NCBI GenBank assembly: GCA_951812625.1
Contig: CATOSP010000004.1
Span: 248,001-312,000, forward strand
Source of the DNA: an uncultured Dehalococcoidia bacterium
GTDB lineage: Bacteria; Chloroflexota; Dehalococcoidia; Lucifugimonadales; UBA3495
Reading direction: 5' to 3'
Length of the DNA: 64,000 nucleotides
The translations under genes were made by a program, and so were the position numbers. Of the stretch, positions 28,427 through 37,608 are shown piece by piece (position 1 is the first letter of the stretch; every line of letters begins with the position of its first letter). Under the pieces are notes generated by a model, which had not been told where the DNA came from, ran no database searches, and saw only the letters and a list, made by a program, of their open reading frames with translations.

Positions 28427-29267
28427 GGTATTCCCGACGTGTGTTGGTAATGGGATAAATTAGGGTTGGAAAGGAAAAGGAGGAGGTAGGGAGGTGAGGT
28501 GATGGCGCGACCACGGATATATCGAAAAGACCAGCAGTGTCCCCGCTGTGGGTCCAACTGGCTGCCCAAGTGCGGGCGCTCCCGGGGCAAGCAGACCTGC
28601 CGTTGCGGTCAATGTCTCTACCATTTCACCCCAGGGGCGGAGCATCCCCATCAGCCGGAGGGGGTCAGGAAGCTGGCGGTGGACCCGTACACCGCGAGAA
28701 GCAGTCTGGAAGCCATCCGGGGCGGGTGCTGGGGGTGAAGTCGGGAACCCTCTATTCCTGGGTCAAAAAAAGCCCAGTGGGCCTGGGAGTTGTTGCGGCT
28801 CCTGGTGGAGCAGCGGCCGGATGGCCGTCCGCTGGGACCAGCCCGGGTCATACCCCTGGATGAGATGTGGACCTGCGTGGGGGTCCGGCGGGGAGGGCAG
28901 CGGCGAGAGGTCTGGGTCTGGACGGCGGTAGCGGAGGAAGGGGACGGCCGGCGGTGGGTGGATTTCAGGTGGGAGACCGCAGCGAAGCGACCTTCCTGAA
29001 GTTGTATGACCGGCTGCCCGAGGCCCAGCGATATGTCAGTGATGGCTGCCGGGTATATGAGTGGTTGCCCCAGAACCGGCACGTGGCGGGCAAAGGCCTG
29101 GAAGCCAACAGGAATGAGGGATTGCACCCGGTGTTGCGGGACAAACTGAACCGTCTGCATCGGAGAACCAAGGGATACAGCAAGAGCGTCACCCTGCTGC
29201 GGGACTCCATCGCCCTGGTCTGCTTACGCCTGGGCCTAATCTAATACCAACACACCCCAGGAATACC
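28427..29267 (+). mobile_element. IS1-family element, decayed
   Basis: Ends carry imperfect inverted repeats of about 25 bp: 28427-28451 begins GGTATTCC and contains GTGTGTTGGTA, and its mirror at 29243-29267 differs at only a few positions. The transposase is IS1-like but frameshifted. No clear target-site duplication was found. It interrupts the HelD-like helicase between motifs IV and V. Confidence 0.65.
28502..29244 (+). pseudogene. IS1-family transposase, three frame changes
   Basis: The zinc-finger N-terminus (CPRCGS..., CGQC..F, InsA-like) starts at 28502 after a GGAGGTGAGGTG. A frame change near 28717 is needed to reach GRVLGVKSGTLYSWVKK; a second at a run of seven A (28765-28771) to reach AQWAWELLRLL and the first catalytic Asp (LDEMWTCV); and a third near 28967 to reach ATFLKLYDRL, VSDG (second Asp) and the IS1-type ending (NEGLHPVLRDKLNRLHRRTKGYSKS). 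One natural frameshift is expected in IS1 (insA-insB), but three shifts of mixed direction indicate decay. Confidence 0.75.
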
Positions 29268-31341
29268 AGTGGGCGGATACGTTGTACCTCATGCACTACA
29301 GTAAAAGACATGTCTTCACGTGTGCGATGAACATGATACTCTGGGCGGTGTCCTTCCCGGTCGTAAGGTACAGGAGCGTTGATGTTCCTGTCGAACAGCC
29401 GCAAAATTCGGTTATTGAACCTGGTGATGTGCTTGTCGGAGCGGTAGGAAGTCCGCGCTTCTTGGACCGTTATGTTGTTGCGGCCCAGCACACGACTGAG
29501 GTCATTCCATCAGCGCAAGCCACGGCACGGTGTTAGGCGCTGTACCGTGTCACCTAGAATCATGAACCAGTTGCTGGTGGAATTCAAACTCAGCAACTTG
29601 AACTCAATGGGTGATACGTCCTGTGCTTCGTCTACCACAATGTGCCGGTAACTTCCGACTATCGTACCGTTAAGCAGGTGGTCGACATAGGTAATAGCAC
29701 CGACATCTGAGTCTTGGAAGCCACTGGCGCGCCGTTGTCTGACCGAATCGCTTAATTCCCTGGTATCTTCCTCGGACAGAGCATCTTTGATGAGGATTCG
29801 TGCGTGCCGCCAGTCCGCGAATATGGATGCGTACACGTCACGAGCATTGCACTCAGGCCAAACGGAATTGCACCAAGGGAGAATATATTCATTGCGGATT
29901 TGCTGACGGAACCGCAGCCGCTCGAGACCACTGATTCGCCGCCCATATCCGCTCGTGTCCCAAACCAGAGATGTAATCCGGTCAATAAACTCATTACGCA
30001 GCGGGTTCAGATGGCTTTCAGCAGCGGACGCTGGTATCAGGTCCCGGCAAGTCTGCCTTATTTGCCGCGGCTCAATTATCAGCGCGGTGGAAGGTATTGA
30101 ACTGTAGCTGGGACCATTGATAGGTGGCGAAGCCTCTATGGACTTTCGGGTTTGGGCAACAAGGTCTCTGTAATGGCGGTCTACTGCATCCACCACCGCT
30201 ATCGACGATTTGAACCCCTCATTATTTTCGTTAAACCGGGTCACTTTCCCCGTGTTGAGCAAATCGTTCCACACATCCGCTTTGACCGGCAAGCTAAAGG
30301 ACATGACACCTTGCAACCATTCGCGCAGTGTGACTTGGCGGACGCTATCGCACACATCAAGCGCAGGAAGCAGTTCTGCTGCGTAGTCCAGGAAAGAACG
30401 TGAGGGCGCAATGAACAGTGTAGTGTCCGGTATGGGTTTTTCAGAAAGGTCATTGAAGGGCGAGAGCAGATAGGCAATGCGGTGCAGGCCAATTTCGCTC
30501 TTACCGCTGCCGGCCGACCCCTGGACGACCAGCACTATGTCTCCGGTGTTCGCGATTGCCGCGTACTGGTGCGGTTCGATGGTCTCGACGATAACACTGA
30601 GGTGCCTGTCAGAAGTTCCGCTCAACGCCTCCGTCAACATTCCCCGACGGGTCTGGTTCCCTTCGAGCAATTGCCTCCGGAACAGGTCATTCAGGTCAAT
30701 TAACTGCTGGTCACGTATCCGCAGATGACGCTTGAGGTCTGTCCTAACCTCGATGTATTTGTCGATCTCTTATCGATGACAGGGTAGCCCTGTTCGTTGG
30801 TATACCACAACCTCGCAGCCGGAACTGTCCAACTATAGACATTGTGCTTGCCAATGTGGGATACGCCCAGGTACATAACCTTGGAGAGCCGCTTGATACG
30901 GTCTTCCAAGGGTTCCCGTAGCTTCGCATACGGTGAGAGGACTTCATCAGGGAAGAGAACCTGCTCATCGGTTTGATCCCATCCAGGTTCCAGAATAAAG
31001 TAATCAACCCGGCCAAAATACGGCTGGTCGAGAGCAGCCAAAAGGCTATCTTGCAGGCTATCCATAACCCGTTGCACTTCCTCAGCAGTCCTGGAATCGA
31101 CTGCTGTCGCAGGCATCCTGGCCTGCCGCTAGCTGATATCCCCTTGGATTCCGTTCGTGACCGTCCGTAGTTTCTCACACTCTCCATCAAAAGCTGCGGC
31201 ATATTCCGGGTCCGCGTCATATCTCTCGTTGTACGATGTCGCGGGATCTACCTCATGTAGCTCATGTAGGATTGGGTGTCCTCGCTGTGTATCTCACTTT
31301 CGTCATTCCACACCGTGAACATGATCCCCATTAAACCGCAA

Positions 31342-31363
31342 GGGGCAGGTTGGAACCTGCCCC
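31342..31363. terminator. GC-rich hairpin after the VOC gene
   Basis: A perfect inverted repeat GGGGCAGGTT/AACCTGCCCC around a GG centre lies about 30 bases past the stop of the minus-strand VOC gene. There is no T-run, so it may be a terminator or a dispersed REP-like unit. Confidence 0.4.
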
Positions 31364-31391
31364 TACATTGTATCTCCGGACCACGTCGGAG

Positions 31392-31895
31392 CTACCGGGC
31401 GGCTGATGCAGCCTTTTGCTTCTCCAGCAGCGCATCCCACGGTCCGGGGAACTGGCCCTTGGGACCGTCCCCGTGCAGGAACAGGTTCTCATGGCGGTAC
31501 CACTGGTCCCGGGGCAGTTCATAGTAGACCTCGATGCCGTTGCCGTCGGGGTCCTGGAAGTAGATGCCCAGGGAGATTCCATGGTCTCCGATGTGCATGG
31601 GGATGTCCCGATCCTCCAGCCGGTGGAAGAACTCCCCCAAGTCCTCCAGGCTTTCCATCCGCCATGCCATGTGGTTCAGCCCAACGCGGCCCGCCTCCGG
31701 CCCGGCGGCCTCGGCGCCCACTTCCATCAGGGCGATCTCGTGGGATTCGTCCAGGTTGGCTGACATGAAGGCGGCGCGTCCTGGAACCAGATCATAGGTA
31801 TGAAGGCCAAGGATGTCCTCATACCACTTGTGCGCTTCCTCCGCGTTGCGCACGTACATGTTTACGTGACCAAGATGACTCGGCGTGTGCCCCAT
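31392..31895 (-). CDS. VOC-family protein (extradiol-dioxygenase-like)
   Basis: A 167-residue vicinal-oxygen-chelate protein with two beta-alpha-beta-beta-beta modules. Metal-ligand candidates are His in LGHVNMYV (residue about 9), His in LNHMAWRM (about 74) and Glu in GIEVYYELPRDQW (about 121). The last motif is the one seen in CatE/2,3-dihydroxybiphenyl-type catechol dioxygenases, so ring or diol cleavage is plausible. A glyoxalase or fosfomycin-resistance-like role cannot be excluded. AGGAGG precedes the ATG and an extended -10 lies at 31931. It sits 214 bases past the end of the P450 gene on the same strand, with a terminator between. Confidence 0.75.
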   Translation of the reverse strand: MGHTPSHLGHVNMYVRNAEEAHKWYEDILGLHTYDLVPGRAAFMSANLDESHEIALMEVGAEAAGPEAGRVGLNHMAWRMESLEDLGEFFHRLEDRDIPMHIGDHGISLGIYFQDPDGNGIEVYYELPRDQWYRHENLFLHGDGPKGQFPGPWDALLEKQKAASAAR

Positions 31896-31930
31896 TGAAC
31901 TCCTCCTGTTGGGAATGTGAATGTCGCGGC

Positions 31931-31939
31931 ATTATACCA
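31931..31939 (-). promoter_or_regulatory. Extended -10 promoter element for the VOC gene
   Basis: On the minus strand TGG is followed directly by TATAAT (31931-31936), an extended -10, 36 bases before the ATG at 31895. No good -35 was found. Confidence 0.4.
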
Positions 31940-32043
31940 CTGGCACCCAGTTGCTGGTGTTCACATGACATTGAACTTTCCTCATGTGCCTGGCCCTCGC
32001 CACTCTCCAATGAAACGATTTGTCAGTCAACCTCGCCATCAGC

Positions 32044-32078
32044 AAAAATAAGGCCGCAACCGACTGTTGGTCGCGGCC
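32044..32078 (-). terminator. Intrinsic terminator for the P450 gene
   Basis: A 10-bp stem with one mismatch (32052-32061 with 32069-32078, 7-base loop) is followed on the minus strand by TTATTTTT, a typical Rho-independent terminator 31 bases past the P450 stop. Confidence 0.7.
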
Positions 32079-32109
32079 ATCAATGTTTCCAGGGACGGTG
32101 TGGGTGCAG

Positions 32110-33330
32110 TTACTTGAAGCTCACCGGCAGGGTCTTGAGCGACCGGAGGTTGATCGTGGGCTGGTACTCTAGGTCTGCGGTCTCAAGTTCGAATCCAGCG
32201 AAACGCTGCGCCAGACCCATGAACGCCTCCTGTCCCTCCATGCGGGCGAGGTTCACGCCCAGGCAGTGGTGGATGCCACCACCGAAAGCCACGTGAGGGT
32301 TGGGCCAGCGGGTGATATCGAAGGTGTCTGCATCCTCGAACTTCCGGGGGTCCCGGTTCGCCGACGTGATGAACCAGCGCACCCGGTCATCCTTGTTGAT
32401 CACCTTACCTCCCATCTCAACGTCCTCGGCGGCAATCCGCTGGATGGACTTCACCGACGAGTCGTAGCGGAGGCACTCCTCGGTAGCCCGCTGGGTCATG
32501 TCCTCGGGGTCCTCGCGCAACATCTCCCACTGCTCCGGGTTCCGGATGAAGGCCAGGGTTCCGTTGCATATGAGGTTGATGGTCGTCTCATGGCCCGCCA
32601 CCAGAAGCAGTGCGGCGTTGGCCAACACCTGGTCGCGGTTGAAGATGCCGTCCCGTTCACCTTCAGCCAGTACCGAAAGCAGATCATCGTTGGGTTCGGC
32701 AAGCCGCTGCTCGACCAGCGGGTCAATATACTCCTTGATGCCGGCCGCGCCTTCAGAATACGTGCGCATCCGGTCCGGTTCCCCCCGATTGAGGAACAGC
32801 AACTTCTCGGCTAGCTGGCGGATGTACGGCCGGTCCTCATTGGGCACGCCCATCATCTGGGCGATGACCAGCAGCGGGAGAGGAATTGCGAAGTCCCGCA
32901 TCACGTCCATGCGGCCGTAGTCTTCGACGCCGTCGATGAGGTACTTGATGGCGTTTCTAACCATGGGCCGCCACGACTCCATCGCCTTGGGGGTGAAGTA
33001 CCGGCTGAGCACCATGCGCATATCGAAGTGGGCGGGCCGGTCGTGCTGGATGAAGCGATCGATCTGGAAAGCCTTTATGAACTCGTAAATGGGTTGGTCT
33101 TCTTCGTCGATGGCCGGGTATGGAGGGCGCGGGTCCCGCTTAAACGTCTCCGAAGAGAATTGCTCGTGGTGGCGGGTAACCCATACCACGTCGTCATAAC
33201 GGGTAAGCACCCAGACCCCGTACTTCTCGTTCCAGTGCACGGGATCCTCCCCCCTCAACATCTCGAAATACGGATAGGGATTAGCAATCACTTCAGGGGC
33301 AAACAGGTCGTCGTTAATGGCCGTGACCAT
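32110..33330 (-). CDS. Cytochrome P450
   Basis: A 406-residue soluble bacterial P450. The I-helix motif AGHETT (around residue 246), the ExxR motif (EECLR, around 282) and the heme-binding loop FGGGIHHCLG with ligand Cys356 are all present. The length and absence of a membrane anchor fit class I bacterial P450s, which need a separate ferredoxin and reductase that are not encoded nearby. It should hydroxylate an unknown substrate. GGAGGTG lies just before the ATG. It has its own promoter at 33364-33392 and its own terminator at 32044. Confidence 0.92.
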   Translation of the reverse strand: MVTAINDDLFAPEVIANPYPYFEMLRGEDPVHWNEKYGVWVLTRYDDVVWVTRHHEQFSSETFKRDPRPPYPAIDEEDQPIYEFIKAFQIDRFIQHDRPAHFDMRMVLSRYFTPKAMESWRPMVRNAIKYLIDGVEDYGRMDVMRDFAIPLPLLVIAQMMGVPNEDRPYIRQLAEKLLFLNRGEPDRMRTYSEGAAGIKEYIDPLVEQRLAEPNDDLLSVLAEGERDGIFNRDQVLANAALLLVAGHETTINLICNGTLAFIRNPEQWEMLREDPEDMTQRATEECLRYDSSVKSIQRIAAEDVEMGGKVINKDDRVRWFITSANRDPRKFEDADTFDITRWPNPHVAFGGGIHHCLGVNLARMEGQEAFMGLAQRFAGFELETADLEYQPTINLRSLKTLPVSFK

Positions 33331-33679
33331 GAAGCACCTCCGGTCAATCGGTGATGATTTACGACTTTAGGTCAGCACGATTCCCCTGTCAATGCGAATC
33401 CAGACCTCTCGGTTATAGACGTTGCAGTTCCAATCTCCCAAGCAGCCACTGGTCGGTCCGGCCTTTCTTGACCCAAAAACAAACGGTGCCGTCCTCACCT
33501 CCAGCACTTGACTGATGTCCATACCCTGCTACAACATCTCGTCAACTACCAGCCCCCATCCTCACTCCTACCCCAACACACTGTGGAAATAACGGCAATG
33601 TCCAGGCGCTACCAATATCTCTGGCCATATGCTATCCTTTTGGCCTGTAATTCTTGACAGGACTTTGGGCGATTGACCT
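33331..33679. other. Intergenic region between P450 and rplS
   Basis: It holds the P450 promoter and a candidate plus-strand promoter at 33508-33535 (TTGACT, 16 bp, TACAAC with a TG extension) that could serve rplS with a 138-base leader. No open frame stands out. Confidence 0.4.
33364..33392 (-). promoter_or_regulatory. Sigma-70 promoter for the P450 gene
   Basis: TTGACA (33387-33392), a 17-bp spacer and TAAAGT (33364-33369) on the minus strand, with transcription expected to start about 27 bases before the ATG. Confidence 0.6.
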
Positions 33680-34060
33680 ATGGAAGCAGCGCAGCTCGTT
33701 AAGACCGACCCAAACCCGAAAATACCCAGCTTCGGCCCGGGTGATACGGTAAGAGTCAATTTCCGCATCCGGGAGGGCGACCGGGAGCGCGTCCAAGCGT
33801 TCCAGGGGGTCGTAATTCGTTTGCAGAATGGCAACGGCCCCGGGGCCAATTTCACCGTGCGCAGGATTTCTGCAGGGATCGGCATCGAGCGTATCTTTCC
33901 GCTGCACTCCCCTCTGATCGATTCTCTGGAAGTCACCCGGAGAGGCTCGGTGCGACGGGCCAAGCTCTACTACCTACGTGGCTTGCAGGGCAGGGCGGCC
34001 AGGATCAAGGAGAAGACCGTCCCGAGGCGACCTCGCGGGCAGGCGGCAGGCGGTTCCTAA
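33680..34060 (+). CDS. rplS: 50S ribosomal protein L19
   Basis: 126 residues of bL19, the protein at the 30S-50S interface. The family core [16 protein letters not shown]...[33 protein letters not shown] and [15 protein letters not shown] covers residues about 17-104. The basic C-terminal tail (about 105-126) is slightly longer than in E. coli (115 residues). No trmD, rimM or rpsP, its usual neighbours, is seen here. Confidence 0.93.
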   Translation: MEAAQLVKTDPNPKIPSFGPGDTVRVNFRIREGDRERVQAFQGVVIRLQNGNGPGANFTVRRISAGIGIERIFPLHSPLIDSLEVTRRGSVRRAKLYYLRGLQGRAARIKEKTVPRRPRGQAAGGS

Positions 34061-34213
34061 GACGGCATTCCTACATCCTAAGCTATCGCAGGTCACGGAC
34101 TCCTTTTTGGTGTGATTGACAGCCCGTTTGGGTGCACCTCATTCGGATATGACCGCCCGGTCCGATCCCCGCTTTTGGTACCCCTTACCAGTTCCACTGG
34201 CAGTGCCGAGGGC

Positions 34214-36676
34214 ATGAGGTACGCTGAAATAGCAGTCGATGCCCCCGTCGGTCACTCCCGGACCTTCTCCTACAGCATTCCGCCCCATCTTTCCCCGGTA
34301 CCTGGACAGCTTGTATGGGTCCCCTTTGGCCGGCGCATCGGGCAGGGCGTGGTCATGGAATTGACTCGGGCCTCGCGTGTGGCCGCGGATCTGACGAAAG
34401 ACATCCTTCAGCCCATCGAACCCGCGCCGGTGGTCGGTGAGACGCAGATTGCTCTCGCACGGTGGATCAGCCACCACTACCTCTGCTCTCTCTTCAGCGC
34501 CATTGCTCTCTTCCTGCCGCCGGGATTCGAGGGCCAGGTACGGTCAAGACTCTACAGGTTGCCAACAAACACTCCAGCAGGGTCTGATCAGGACGATACG
34601 CATCAATCCGAGGTTGCTGCCTGCTTGGACAAGCTAGCCGAATCGCCGGGCATGATGCAGGCCGAGTTTGTCAAACTGCTTGGACGTGGTGGGGACAGGA
34701 CCCTCCGGAGGCTCCTTCGAAAGGGTGAGGTGCAAAGGAAGGTAGACCTGCCGTACCCAAGACTCAAGCCCCAATACACCCGTTTCCTGGTGCCGGGGGG
34801 GTCTGACCCAATGGGTCAGGACGGCCAGCAGCCAGCCGTGCCGGAAAGACAATCACGGCTCCTGGCGGTGGTGCGTGAGGCGCGCGAACCGTACCCGTCA
34901 GCACTGGCCAACAAGGAGTTCGGCCACGGTACAGCCAACTCTCTCATACAAAAAGGGTTGTTGGGCCAGGAGTGGGTGCGGTCGGAGCCTACCCCGGCTA
35001 CTCAAGGACGGGACGCAGGGGTCGGTGCCCCGCCTCAGTTGACCGCAGACCAATCGGATGCTCTGGGCCGTATCAGTGAGGCACTTGACGACAAGACCGT
35101 GACGCCGCGAAGTTTCCTGCTGCACGGGGTTACGGGAAGCGGGAAGACCGAAGTCTACCTGCGAGCCATCGAGAAGGCCATTTCCAACGGGCGGCAGGCA
35201 GTGTATCTGGTGCCGGAGATCTCGTTGACCCCTCAAACTGTCGAGCGGGTCAGCGGCAGGTTCCCGGACCGGGTCGCGGTGCTGCACAGCCAGTTGACTC
35301 CCCGGCAGCAGTTTGATGAGTGGTGGAAGGTGCGGGACGGCGTATACGATGTGGTGGTGGGACCGCGCAGCGCATTGTTCGCCCCCCTGCACCGTCTGGG
35401 TCTGATCGTGGTCGACGAGGAGCATGAGTGGACGTACAAGCAGGAAGAGACCGAGCCACTGTACCACGCCCGGACAGTCGCCATCGAGTATGCTCGGCGC
35501 ACCGGAGCGGTGGTGATTATGGGCAGTGCGACGCCAGACGTGGAGACCTACCACCGGGCGCGTCGCGGGCAGCACCGTCTGCTGGAACTCCCGAACCGCA
35601 TCGGACGGAGCCTGCACAAGCAAGGGAACGGTAAGGTCTCAGCGGCCCCCCTGGCACGGGTCGAAGTTTGCGACATGCGTCTGGAGTTGCGGGAGGGCAA
35701 CCGGGGGATATTCAGCCGCGGGCTGTCCGAAGCCCTACAGGACTGTGTGAACCAAGGACGGCAGGCGGTATTGTTCCTTAACCGGCGGGGCAGCGCATCC
35801 ATCGTCCAGTGCCGGGGCTGTGGCTACGTGGTCTCATGCCGCCGCTGCTCCGCGCCGGTAGCCTACCATTCGGTTGACGGGAAGTTGCGCTGTCATCACT
35901 GTAACCGCAGCAGGCGTCCTCCAGATGCTTGCCGGGAGTGCAACGGCAGACAGATCCGACGGCTTGGCGTAGGCACGCAGCGCGTAGCAGCAGACGTGGA
36001 AATGTTGATACCAGGTGTTCGCGTCGAGCGGTGGGACTCGGACGCTACTCGATCGGGAGCCAATCACGAGGAGACTATGGCCCGCTTCTCCTCGGGAGAG
36101 ACCCAGGTGCTGGTGGGCACCCAGATGGTGGCAAAGGGGCTGGACATTCCCAACGTTGGGCTCGCTGGGGTAGTGTTGGCGGACATCGGGCTGCACGTGC
36201 CCGACTTCCGCTCATCGGAGCGCACGTTTGGGCTGTTATGCCAGTTGGCTGGCCGGGCCGGACGGGGTGGCCTGCCGGGAGAAGTCTACATCCAGACCTA
36301 TACGCCGGAGCATTACGCAATTGCGGCAGCTGCCCGACAAGACTACGCGGCACTTTACGAGCGGGAGATAGGTTTCAGGCGAGAGCTAGGCAACCCACCC
36401 TTCAACGAGTTGGTCCATGTGGTATTCCTGGACTCCAACTCTACGGCCTGCCAACGGAAAGCTACAGGGATGGCGCGGTTGCTGCGTGAGAAGGCGCACT
36501 CGGAAGGGCTGACCGAGGTAGAGTTGATCGGTCCAGCTCCGGGCCTGCCGTCACGGCTGCGCGGGCGCTACCGCTGGCATGTGGTGTTGCGGGGACGAAA
36601 CTTGCGCAGGTTCCTGGAAGGAGTTACGTTCCCTCCCGGCAGCATCGTCGACGTTGATCCCGCCCACGTCCTCTAG
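34214..36676 (+). CDS. priA: Primosomal protein N' (replication restart helicase)
   Basis: 820 residues from the ATG at 34214; the frame is open upstream to 34112, but the protein aligns as PriA from MRYAEIAVDAPV onward. N-terminal DNA-binding region, then SF2 helicase motifs: Walker A GVTGSGKTE, DEEH-type box VVDEEHEWTYKQEE, GSATPDVE. Next is the zinc-binding domain with paired CxxC motifs (CRGCG, CRRC, CHHC, CREC), then the C-terminal helicase half (VGTQMVAKGLDIPNV). It loads the replisome at stalled forks. The def gene follows about 200 bases later and has its own promoter. Confidence 0.93.
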   Translation: MRYAEIAVDAPVGHSRTFSYSIPPHLSPVPGQLVWVPFGRRIGQGVVMELTRASRVAADLTKDILQPIEPAPVVGETQIALARWISHHYLCSLFSAIALFLPPGFEGQVRSRLYRLPTNTPAGSDQDDTHQSEVAACLDKLAESPGMMQAEFVKLLGRGGDRTLRRLLRKGEVQRKVDLPYPRLKPQYTRFLVPGGSDPMGQDGQQPAVPERQSRLLAVVREAREPYPSALANKEFGHGTANSLIQKGLLGQEWVRSEPTPATQGRDAGVGAPPQLTADQSDALGRISEALDDKTVTPRSFLLHGVTGSGKTEVYLRAIEKAISNGRQAVYLVPEISLTPQTVERVSGRFPDRVAVLHSQLTPRQQFDEWWKVRDGVYDVVVGPRSALFAPLHRLGLIVVDEEHEWTYKQEETEPLYHARTVAIEYARRTGAVVIMGSATPDVETYHRARRGQHRLLELPNRIGRSLHKQGNGKVSAAPLARVEVCDMRLELREGNRGIFSRGLSEALQDCVNQGRQAVLFLNRRGSASIVQCRGCGYVVSCRRCSAPVAYHSVDGKLRCHHCNRSRRPPDACRECNGRQIRRLGVGTQRVAADVEMLIPGVRVERWDSDATRSGANHEETMARFSSGETQVLVGTQMVAKGLDIPNVGLAGVVLADIGLHVPDFRSSERTFGLLCQLAGRAGRGGLPGEVYIQTYTPEHYAIAAAARQDYAALYEREIGFRRELGNPPFNELVHVVFLDSNSTACQRKATGMARLLREKAHSEGLTEVELIGPAPGLPSRLRGRYRWHVVLRGRNLRRFLEGVTFPPGSIVDVDPAHVL

Positions 36677-36769
36677 GCTCGCGGAAATCCCCTCCCTGCC
36701 ATAACAAAGAACGATGGGCACCCTGACCCTGGATGGCCTCCACGGCACACCATGCCCGGGATCCGCTCT

Positions 36770-36798
36770 TTGCACGGGAGAAACTGCTTGGATATAAT
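36770..36798 (+). promoter_or_regulatory. Sigma-70 promoter for def
   Basis: TTGCAC (36770-36775), 17-bp spacer, TATAAT (36793-36798). Transcription should start near 36805, about 68 bases upstream of the chosen def start. Confidence 0.65.
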
Positions 36799-36872
36799 TT
36801 TGCGGGCATGAGTAACGGCTGGGCGTTGCAGCTGTGGGCGAGGGTCCTCACAACGACGGGGAGGCAGACATC

Positions 36873-37430
36873 GTGGCGAGACTTGGGATGCGGCACCTAC
36901 CGGACCCGATACTGAGGCGGCGAACGCGCAAAATTGGCAAGATTCCGCCTAGGATAAAGCAGTTCACCGACGACATGATTGAAACGATGCACGCCGAATT
37001 GGGCGTCGGACTAGCGGCCAACCAGGTAGGATCGCTGCAACGTGTGGCGGTAATTCAGCTTCCCGACTGGGAAGAAGCTCTGGTGCTGATAAATCCCGAA
37101 ATCATCCGCAGGGAAGGCGAGCGGGAAGTTGAGGAAGGTTGCCTCAGCATTCCGGGCTACCGGGGTGTGGTGAAACGGTCAGTCAGCGTGAGGGCACGTG
37201 CCATCGGTCTGGATGGCAAGGTAATCCGCATTAAGGCTGATGGACTGCTGGCCCAAGCCCTGGAGCATGAGACCGGCCACCTGAACGGCAGCCTCTACAT
37301 AGACCATCTGGTATCACCGGATAGCTTCTACAAAATTGGTGCGCCCGCTGCGGAAGATGCATCTGGCGAGGACACGGCGGAGACAGGCGAGGATACCGGG
37401 GAAGACGTGGAGGAGGAAATGCCGGAATAG
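36873..37430 (+). CDS. def: Peptide deformylase
   Basis: 185 residues from the GTG at 36873, chosen because GGGGAGG lies about eight bases upstream; the frame is open to 36834. It removes the formyl group from nascent N-terminal fMet. Motif 1 GVGLAANQ (44-51), motif 2 EEGCLSIPGY with metal ligand Cys90, and motif 3 HETGH with His132, Glu133 and His136. In motif 3 the usual QHExDH reads EHETGH, a mild deviation. A Glu/Asp-rich C-terminal tail of about 25 residues follows the domain. It is commonly linked to priA and fmt; fmt is not seen downstream. Confidence 0.9.
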   Translation: MARLGMRHLPDPILRRRTRKIGKIPPRIKQFTDDMIETMHAELGVGLAANQVGSLQRVAVIQLPDWEEALVLINPEIIRREGEREVEEGCLSIPGYRGVVKRSVSVRARAIGLDGKVIRIKADGLLAQALEHETGHLNGSLYIDHLVSPDSFYKIGAPAAEDASGEDTAETGEDTGEDVEEEMPE

Positions 37431-37608
37431 CTTGGGGACTAGAGGTAGGGCAATAAGTCACTCCGCAGATAGTCAGAGAAGCGGACTGGGCACGTATACT
37501 CCAGCGAATGCAGGAGTGATCACAGTGTCGCCCTATCCTGGCACTGCCTTGTTTGCACGCTCAGGGTGTCAGCGGTCGGTACTTGACTAAGCGCGTGATC
37601 GACTCTGG

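Larger units (their letters stand above)
28109..31250 (-). pseudogene. Disrupted HelD/UvrD-like helicase
   Basis: Several frames on the minus strand add up to one SF1 helicase of the HelD type. The N-terminal part (about 31250-30770) has an in-frame TAG at 31129-31131 and loses frame near 30770. Next come DLFRRQLLEGN and the Walker A GSAGSGKSE; then Walker B VVDEAQDVS; then ILGDTVQRLTP, closed by an in-frame TGA at 29510-29512. The remainder of that segment (TYRS-like motif SYRSDKHITRF) runs to about 29268, where an IS1-like element (28427-29267) interrupts it. The C-terminus (28423-28109) carries motifs V/VI: VKGLEYDAVIV and YVATTRAKHYL. Intact relatives remove stalled RNA polymerase or unwind DNA. 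With one insertion, two stops and one frameshift it cannot make a full protein. Confidence 0.8.
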
